Below, one piece after another: positions 58,374-64,000 of a stretch of DNA of 64,000 nucleotides. Source of the stretch: Nocardia brasiliensis ATCC 700358 (GTDB taxonomy: Bacteria > Actinomycetota > Actinomycetes > Mycobacteriales > Mycobacteriaceae); NCBI RefSeq assembly GCF_000250675.2, contig NC_018681.1:4278001-4342000 (forward strand). The letters run 5' to 3'. The notes below the pieces were generated by a model. That model was given only the letters and a program-made list of their open reading frames with translations. It did no database searches and was not told the DNA's origin. Every line of letters begins with the position of its first letter. Position 1 is the stretch's first letter. The position numbers and the translations under genes are program-made.

Positions 58374-59714
58374 TTATTCGGGGCGCGCCGCCGCGGCCGC
58401 CCTGGCGGCGTGCGGGAGCGCGTCGAGGATCGTGGTGAGCGCGCGATCGTCGTGCGCGGCCGTGACGAACCAGGCCTCGTAGACACTCGGCGGTAGCGCC
58501 ACACCGTGTTCCAGCATGGTGTGGAAGAACGGCGGGAACCGGAAGGTGTCCTGCGCCTGCACAGCCGCGTAGTCGCGGGCCGGGGTGGGGGAGAACAGCA
58601 CCGAGAACAGGTTGCCCGCGGACTGAATGGTATGTGCGACACCGGCTTCGGTGAGGGCAGCGGTGGTGGCGGTCTGAATCGTGCTGCTGGTTTCGTCCAG
58701 CAGGTCGTAGGTCTTCTGGTCCGCGAGCCGCAGCGTGGCCAGGCCCGCGGCGACGGCGAGCGGGTTCCCGGACAGCGTGCCCGCCTGATACACGGGCCCG
58801 TCCGGCGCGAGACACGCCATCACGTCGTGGCGGCCACCGACCGCCGCCAGCGGCATGCCGCCCCCGATCACCTTGCCGAACGCGACCAGGTCGGCGTCGT
58901 AAGGTGCGGTCGAACGCGACCTTTCGAGGCCCCAGTAGCCGTCCGGCGCGACCCGGAACCCGGTGAGCACCTCGTCCAGGATCAGCAGCGCGTCGTGTTC
59001 GTGCACGACGGCGGCCAGCGCGGCGTTGAATCCGTCGCCGGGCGCGACGACACCCATGTTCGCGGCGGCGGCTTCGACGATGACGGCCGCGATCTGTCCC
59101 GGGTGCGCCGCGAAAGCGGCGTGCACCGCGGCGATGTCGTTGTACGGCAGCACGATCGTCTGCGCGGCGATCGGCTCGGGCACCCCGGCCGACGCGGGCA
59201 GGCCGAAGGTGGCCACGCCGGAGCCCGCCGCGGCGAGCAGGCCGTCCGAATGACCGTGATAGTGGCCGGCGAACTTGACCACCAACGGCTTTCCGGTGAA
59301 CCCGCGGGCCAGCCGAATCGCGGTCATCGTCGCCTCGGTGCCGGTGGACACGAGCCGCAGCTCGTCGATCAGCCCGCCCCCGGCGCGGGGGCCGCCGAGC
59401 CGGGCGACGACGAGTTCGGCCAGCTCGGTCTCGGCCGGCGTGCTGGCGCCGAACGACAACCCGCGCGCCGCCGCGTCCTGCACGGCCGCAACGACTTCCG
59501 GATGCGCATGGCCGAGAATGGCGGGCCCCCAAGACGCTACGAGATCGACGTACTCGCGTCCCGTCACGTCGGTGACATACGGCCCCGCCGCACTCACTAT
59601 GAACCGGGGCGCGCCCCCGACCGACCGAAAAGCGCGCACCGGCGAGTTCACCCCGCCCGGAATAACCTGCCGCGCACGATCGAACTGAATTTCGTTGCTC
59701 GTAGAAGCAGCCAT
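58374..59714 (-). CDS. hemL: Glutamate-1-semialdehyde 2,1-aminomutase
   Basis: A 446-residue class III PLP enzyme with the HemL profile: opening RARQVIPGGVNSPVRAF, GPYVTDVTGREYVDLV, NMGVVAPGDGFN, LILDEVLTGFRVAPDGY (Asp to PLP) and the Schiff-base Lys in VAFGKVIGGGMPLAAVGG (near residue 280). It normally makes 5-aminolevulinate for heme. Here it lies only 5 bases after the P450 stop and shares its direction, without the cytochrome-biogenesis genes that usually flank hemL in actinobacteria. It may be the housekeeping copy moved or a second, pathway-linked copy. Confidence 0.92.
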   Translation of the reverse strand: MAASTSNEIQFDRARQVIPGGVNSPVRAFRSVGGAPRFIVSAAGPYVTDVTGREYVDLVASWGPAILGHAHPEVVAAVQDAAARGLSFGASTPAETELAELVVARLGGPRAGGGLIDELRLVSTGTEATMTAIRLARGFTGKPLVVKFAGHYHGHSDGLLAAAGSGVATFGLPASAGVPEPIAAQTIVLPYNDIAAVHAAFAAHPGQIAAVIVEAAAANMGVVAPGDGFNAALAAVVHEHDALLILDEVLTGFRVAPDGYWGLERSRSTAPYDADLVAFGKVIGGGMPLAAVGGRHDVMACLAPDGPVYQAGTLSGNPLAVAAGLATLRLADQKTYDLLDETSSTIQTATTAALTEAGVAHTIQSAGNLFSVLFSPTPARDYAAVQAQDTFRFPPFFHTMLEHGVALPPSVYEAWFVTAAHDDRALTTILDALPHAARAAAAARPE

Positions 59715-59719
59715 ACCCC

Positions 59720-61207
59720 TCAGCCTAGGGGAGCCGCCGAGTCGGCGGCCGCGGCGCGGCGGCGCAGGACCATGGGGAGGCCGTCGCGAGGGCGCAGCGT
59801 CAGGGTGTGTTCGGGGAGGACCCGGGCGCCCGCGGCGAGGTCGAAGGTGTAGCGCTGGGTGAGCATGGCGAGGATGAGTTTGGCCTGGATGCGGGCGAAA
59901 CCCAGGCCGATGCACTGGCGGTGACCCGCGCCGAAGGGAAGATAGGAAAAGCGTGGGCGGACAAGAGGATTCGCGGTGGCGTCGGCCGCGGGGAAGACGA
60001 ACTGCCGGTGCTCGGGCAGGAATCGGCGCGGATCGAAACCTTCGGGATTGGGCCAGGATCGCGGATCGTGGTGCAGGAGATACGGTGCCACGTACACGGT
60101 CGCGCCCGCCGGCACGTGGTAGCCGCCGAGCACGTCGTCGGCGATGGCTTGCCGTTCGATCAGCCAGGAAGGCGGATACAGCCGCATCGCCTCCTCGATG
60201 ACGGCCGAGGTCCACGGCAGCTGGTCGAGGTCGGCGGGCGTAGGACGGCGGCCGCCGAGCACGGTGTCGACCTCGGCGATCAGGCGCTCGCGCGCCTCGG
60301 GATGATTCGACAGCAGCAGCAGGGTCCAGGCCAGCGAATAGGCCGTGGTGTCGTGCCCGACCAGCAGAAAGGTCTTCAGTTCGTCGCGGACCTGCCGCGG
60401 GCTCATCGCCGCCGCCCCCGCCTCGTCCCGCGCGTCGAGCAGCAGACCGAGCAGATCGTGCCGCTCGTCGCGACGGTCGTCCTGTCGTTCCCGGATCAGC
60501 CGGGCGACCACGTCGTCCAGCACCCCGACCGCCGCGTCCAGCTTGCGCCAGCGCGGTGCCTGCAACCGCAACGCCGAATCGGGGGTGATGCCCGGGATAC
60601 GCAGCGGCAGCCAGGTCAGCAGCGAGGTCATCGCCTTGCCGACGCAGCGCAGGATCTCGACGAGCGCCTCGTGCACCCGGGCCGCGTCATCGGACAGGTC
60701 GCCACCGAACAGCGCGGGGCCGGTGACGTCGAGCGTCAACGCGTTCATCGCGACGGAGACATCGAGCCGGTCGCCGTCGGGACGGGTCGCCCAGCGGGCC
60801 AGGGCACGTTCCGCGGCGTCGATCATGGACTCGGCGAACCGGTCCAGCTGCCTGCGGGCGAACAGCGGCTGCATGATCCGGCGCTGCCTGGTCCAGGACT
60901 CGCCCTCGTTGGTCAGCAGTCCGTTGCCCAGGGCCATCGCCGCGACCTTGGCATTGAGGGTCTTGCCGTAGTTGCTCTGCCGCGCGACGAAGACGGCTTC
61001 GACGAGATCGGGGTCGTTCACGAGGAAGAACTGCTGCCCCGAGGCGTCTATTCGGACGATGTTGCCGTAACGCTCGACGAGTTCCTGGAATGCGGAGCAT
61101 GGATCTCGGCGGATTCTGGTCATTACCCGGAATGCGTCCAGGCCCGTCGGTCCGGGCGCTCGGGCCGGCTCGGCCGCGGTATCGATGAGCGGTGGGGCTT
61201 CGGTCAC
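59720..61207 (-). CDS. Cytochrome P450 (CYP4/CYP102-like)
   Basis: A 495-residue P450. I-helix motif VGHDTTAYSL, the ExxR pair EEAMR, the PERF-like FDPRRFLPE, and heme loop FSYLPFGAGHRQCIG (Cys near residue 431). The length and the sequence around the heme resemble the CYP4/CYP102/CYP110 type more than common actinobacterial short P450s. It would need ferredoxin partners not encoded here. The GTG start at 61207 has GGGAAG upstream; ATG codons farther inside would cut the N-terminal proline-rich region. It is divergent from the glutamine-synthetase-like gene, with 232 bases between starts. Confidence 0.9.
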   Translation of the reverse strand: MTEAPPLIDTAAEPARAPGPTGLDAFRVMTRIRRDPCSAFQELVERYGNIVRIDASGQQFFLVNDPDLVEAVFVARQSNYGKTLNAKVAAMALGNGLLTNEGESWTRQRRIMQPLFARRQLDRFAESMIDAAERALARWATRPDGDRLDVSVAMNALTLDVTGPALFGGDLSDDAARVHEALVEILRCVGKAMTSLLTWLPLRIPGITPDSALRLQAPRWRKLDAAVGVLDDVVARLIRERQDDRRDERHDLLGLLLDARDEAGAAAMSPRQVRDELKTFLLVGHDTTAYSLAWTLLLLSNHPEARERLIAEVDTVLGGRRPTPADLDQLPWTSAVIEEAMRLYPPSWLIERQAIADDVLGGYHVPAGATVYVAPYLLHHDPRSWPNPEGFDPRRFLPEHRQFVFPAADATANPLVRPRFSYLPFGAGHRQCIGLGFARIQAKLILAMLTQRYTFDLAAGARVLPEHTLTLRPRDGLPMVLRRRAAAADSAAPLG

Positions 61208-61439
61208 GGTCGTCGCTTCCCGTAATGCTTTTGGGGAGATTTGAATCGGTGTTGTTCGTCCAAGATCAGGGGTGTTCGCCCGAATTTCAACCCCCCATCC
61301 GGGGCATCCCGGACCACGAGTTCCTCTGCCAGACTGGCCTGATGGGCGACAACGACTGTCGAAGCCTGCCTTTCGGAACAGGTCGCGCACCCGCATGGGC
61401 TGCGCAGTGAGACGGTCCGTGGGGAGTGAGAGGATCCAG
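61208..61439. promoter_or_regulatory. Divergent promoter region, P450-hemL / GS-asnB
   Basis: The 232 bases between the two divergent starts should hold promoters for both sides. The region is less GC-rich close to the P450 start (TTTTGGGGAGATTTGAATCGG). I could not pick a firm -10/-35 pair or a palindrome. Confidence 0.35.
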
Positions 61440-62750
61440 ATGGAAGCGGTAGAGCAATTCCTGAAAGAGAATTCGATCACGATGGTCGAACTCGCCACCC
61501 CCGATATGACCGGCGCCCTTCGCGGAAAGAGAATCCCGGTCGAATCCTTTCTGGCCAACGGAATGTCGGACGGGGTCGGTCTTTCCTCGGCGGTTTTGGC
61601 CTGGGATTACCGGATGGAGGTCATCGAGACCGCCGACTACAGCTGGTCGAACGGATATCCCGATATCTTCCTGCGGCCCGACGTGGCGACCTTGCGGCTG
61701 GTGCCGTGGAAGCCGAAGACGGCGCTGGTCTTCTGTGACGTGGTGGACGCAGCAGGCGAACTGGCCGCGATCGCGCCGCGCGAGGTCCTGCGCTGCGTGG
61801 TCGCCGATGTCGAAAACGCCGGGCTCGCACCGTATATCGCGATGGAGACCGAGTTCTACGCGCTCGACGGCGAGTCGCTGCGCGCGCGGGGAGATCGCAA
61901 CCCGGTCTACAGCCTGCACGACAACCATTACCTGGAGCCGTTTCTCGACGAGATCTGCGCCATGCTGCTGAGCGCCGACGTCGAGGTCGAGGCGTGCGGC
62001 GCCGAGTACGCGCCCGGTCAGGTCGAGATCAACCTGACCCCCTCCGATCCCGTCACCGCGGCCGACAGCCTGCTGTTCTTCCGTTATGCGGTCAAGCAGC
62101 TCGCACCGCGGCACGGGTATCGCGCCACGTTCATGGCGAAGCCGTTCGGCGATCTGTCCGGCAGCGGGTTGCACATCCATCAGAGCATGTGGGGGCAAGA
62201 CAAGAGCAACGCGTTCTGGGATGCGCGGACCGGCGGATTGAGTGCGGTCGGCGGCAATTATGTTGCGGGACTGCTGAAGTACGCGGCGGAGCTGCAACTC
62301 GTCGCGGTGCCGACGCCCAACGGCTACAAGCGGGTGACGGACCATTCGTTCGCGCCGACGAACCTGTCCTGGGGTTTGGACAATCGGTGCGCCGCCGTGC
62401 GGGTGCTGATCCGGGATGCCAAGGGCACCCGGGTGGAAACGCGGATCGCCGCCGCCGACGCCAATCCCTATCTACTCGCCGCAGCCCAGCTCGCGGCGGG
62501 CTCGGCCGGCGTCACCGAAGGGCTGACGCCGGCCGAGCCCGCCGCGAACTCCTATGTGTCGGAAGAATATTCGCCGCTGCCGACAAACATTTGGGCGGCG
62601 GCAACGCTTTTCGGCGAGAGCGAATTCGCCCGGCGGGCCCTCGGCACGGGGACCGTGCAGAACCTGTACCAGGTGGCGCGCAGCGAGGCCGCGGCGGGCC
62701 AGCGAGAAGTGACCGAATGGGAGCGCGCGCGGTATCTGGATTCGGTGTAG
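61440..62750 (+). CDS. Glutamine-synthetase-family amide ligase (type I-like, PuuA/GlnT-related)
   Basis: A 436-residue GS-fold ligase. Visible: AMETEFYAL (metal-binding Glu pair), YAPGQVEINL (second metal Glu), GSGLHIHQSMW (metal/ATP His), KRVTDHSFAPTNLSWGLDNR (P-loop-like) and RVETRIAAADANPYL (the RxE..A.DANPY ending). It ligates glutamate or another acid to ammonia or an amine using ATP. Many homologues of this type occur in catabolic and biosynthetic clusters. ATG 61440 has GAGAGGA 8 bases upstream. The asparagine synthase gene follows 47 bases later. Confidence 0.88.
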   Translation: MEAVEQFLKENSITMVELATPDMTGALRGKRIPVESFLANGMSDGVGLSSAVLAWDYRMEVIETADYSWSNGYPDIFLRPDVATLRLVPWKPKTALVFCDVVDAAGELAAIAPREVLRCVVADVENAGLAPYIAMETEFYALDGESLRARGDRNPVYSLHDNHYLEPFLDEICAMLLSADVEVEACGAEYAPGQVEINLTPSDPVTAADSLLFFRYAVKQLAPRHGYRATFMAKPFGDLSGSGLHIHQSMWGQDKSNAFWDARTGGLSAVGGNYVAGLLKYAAELQLVAVPTPNGYKRVTDHSFAPTNLSWGLDNRCAAVRVLIRDAKGTRVETRIAAADANPYLLAAAQLAAGSAGVTEGLTPAEPAANSYVSEEYSPLPTNIWAAATLFGESEFARRALGTGTVQNLYQVARSEAAAGQREVTEWERARYLDSV

Positions 62751-62797
62751 GCGAGGTCGCTCCGACCTTTTCGATCGTCAGGAAGTAGGAGATACCC

Positions 62798-64000
62798 GTG
62801 TGTGGTGTGGTCGGATTCATCGACAGCGGATTACGGAAAGACCAGCGGCTGGACCTGGTGCGTCGCGGGATCCGGGCGATCGCGCATCGCGGTCCGGACG
62901 AAGTAGGCCTCTACGACAGCGCCGATTTCACCCTCGGCACCGTCCGGCTCTCGGTCATCGACCCGAGGCTCGGCCAGCAACCCATGGTCACGCCGGATCA
63001 GCGGTACATCGCCGGATTCAACGGCGAGGTGTTCAACTATCTCGAACTGCGCAGCGAACTGGAGGGCTACGGCGTTCGTTTCCGGACGAACTCCGATACC
63101 GAGGTGCTGCTGCATTCCTTCGCCTACTGGGGCCTCGACGCGCTGTCCCGATTGAACGGCCAATACGGTTTCGTGTTCTACGACAAGTGGGAACGGACCC
63201 TGATCCTGGGCCGGGACCGCTTCGGTGAGCGGCCGATGTTCTACACCGAGCAAGACGGCACGCTCTATTTCGCGTCCGAGATCAAGGGACTGTTCGCGTT
63301 TCCGCGGGTGCCGCGCGAGCTGGCCGCGGACAAGGTGCGGCGCGCGATGCGGTATTGGAGCCCGGTCCCGGGGGAGACCTGCTTCACCGGCATCGACGCG
63401 ATCCCGCCGGGACACATCCTCACCGTCCGGGACGGGCAGGCGGAGCTGTCGAAGTATTACCACGGCATCGCGCGCCAGGATGCCGTCGCGCCGCCGAAGT
63501 CCTTCGAGGAGGCCAAGAGCGGGCTGCGGGAGGTGATCCGGGACTCGGTGCGGCTGCGGCTGCGCGGCGACTATCCGCTGGGCACCTACATCAGCGGCGG
63601 CATCGACTCGGCCGTCATCTCCTCGGTGATGAGCGAGCTGATCGGGGAGCCGCTCACCACGTTCTCCATCGACGCAGCGGACAGTCCGGTGGACGAGTCG
63701 CCGTACCAGCAGGCCATGGTGGACCGGCTGGGCAGCAGGCACACCCGGATACCGGTATCGCGTGCGCAGGTCCGGGAACGGTTCCCGCATGTCGTGCGGC
63801 AGTGCGAGCAACCGTTGCATTTCACCGCGCCGGTGGCCTACGGCGTGATGGCCGAGCACGTGGGGCTGGCCGGGGTGCGCATCATCCTCGGCGGCGAGGG
63901 CGCCGACGAACTGTTCGCCGGCTACGACGTGGCCAAAGAGGCGACGATCCTCGAACGGTGTTTGCGCGGTGGGTCTTTCGCGGGCGCGGCGGAGGAACTG
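62798..64000 (+). CDS. asnB: Asparagine synthase (glutamine-hydrolysing), N-terminal and partial
   Basis: The frame is open to the right edge (401 codons). GTG start, then Cys2 as the glutaminase nucleophile (MCGVVGFID), AHRGPDEVG, NGEVFNYLELR and GRDRFGERPMFYT complete the Ntn domain. The synthetase domain begins with the PP-loop SGGIDSA (about residues 265-271), which adenylates the acid. A good AGGAG lies upstream. Asparagine synthase homologues also form beta-lactams or amides in biosynthetic clusters, so the true substrate is open. It is probably co-transcribed with the GS-like gene. Confidence 0.92.
   Translation, partial: MCGVVGFIDSGLRKDQRLDLVRRGIRAIAHRGPDEVGLYDSADFTLGTVRLSVIDPRLGQQPMVTPDQRYIAGFNGEVFNYLELRSELEGYGVRFRTNSDTEVLLHSFAYWGLDALSRLNGQYGFVFYDKWERTLILGRDRFGERPMFYTEQDGTLYFASEIKGLFAFPRVPRELAADKVRRAMRYWSPVPGETCFTGIDAIPPGHILTVRDGQAELSKYYHGIARQDAVAPPKSFEEAKSGLREVIRDSVRLRLRGDYPLGTYISGGIDSAVISSVMSELIGEPLTTFSIDAADSPVDESPYQQAMVDRLGSRHTRIPVSRAQVRERFPHVVRQCEQPLHFTAPVAYGVMAEHVGLAGVRIILGGEGADELFAGYDVAKEATILERCLRGGSFAGAAEEL

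Noticed and set aside
1..64000. CRISPR arrays, tRNA/rRNA genes, insertion sequences, replication origin
   Set aside because: No regularly spaced repeats, no tRNA-like clover-leaf sequence, no transposase motif and no DnaA-box cluster were recognised by reading.

Overview
The window is GC-rich chromosomal DNA from an actinobacterium. Codon use, leaderless-looking promoters, the UdgX-type uracil-DNA glycosylase and the gene mix (CYTH-CHAD protein, PucR regulator, PDH operon, type I PKS) fit Nocardia or a close Mycobacteriales relative; this is inference. No tRNA, rRNA, CRISPR array, insertion sequence or phage structural module other than one capsid-fold gene was seen.

Layout. 1-14.7 kb is mostly housekeeping and DNA metabolism: the end of a CtaG-like cytochrome oxidase assembly gene, a CinA/PncC amidase, a flavodoxin-like reductase, a zinc alcohol dehydrogenase, an alpha/beta-hydrolase-SRPBCC fusion, a STAS protein without its phosphoserine, a PLP decarboxylase, UdgX, an NDH-2-like flavoprotein, an HhH glycosylase-like protein, a YbdK-type ligase, topoisomerase IB, a CYTH-CHAD protein and a secreted hydrolase.

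14.7-21.9 kb is the most striking part. Seven tightly packed minus-strand genes run in the order DegT/StrS aminotransferase, MFS exporter, sulfotransferase, atypical SDR, HK97-fold capsid protein, DadA-like FAD oxidoreductase and Asp/Glu racemase. The capsid-fold protein has no phage neighbours and matches what is expected of a 'Family 3' (natural-product) encapsulin. The operon therefore looks like a biosynthetic pathway built around a protein nanocompartment.

22.2-29.2 kb holds a complete pyruvate-dehydrogenase-type operon (lpd-E1alpha-E1beta-E2) ending in a clear intrinsic terminator, with a PucR-type regulator upstream. 29-41 kb holds a large LuxR-family ATPase regulator, a Tat lipoprotein hydrolase, an ABC-F protein, a YfcC-type carrier, three transporter/regulator pairs and a small lipocalin-like protein.

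41.4-58.3 kb is a small type I polyketide cluster. It has a loading protein (KS with Cys-to-Ser, AT, ACP), one extension module (KS-AT-DH-KR-ACP) ending in a thioester-reductase-like domain that lacks its catalytic Lys, a DUF3291 protein, an acyl-CoA dehydrogenase, a type II thioesterase and a zinc dehydrogenase, flanked by an epoxide hydrolase, a DHA2 exporter and an AraC-type regulator. Both AT domains carry the methylmalonyl signature, so a C6 branched diketide is the simplest prediction.

58.4-64 kb holds a P450-hemL pair divergent from a glutamine-synthetase-like ligase and an asparagine synthase cut by the window edge. This may be the start of another biosynthetic locus.
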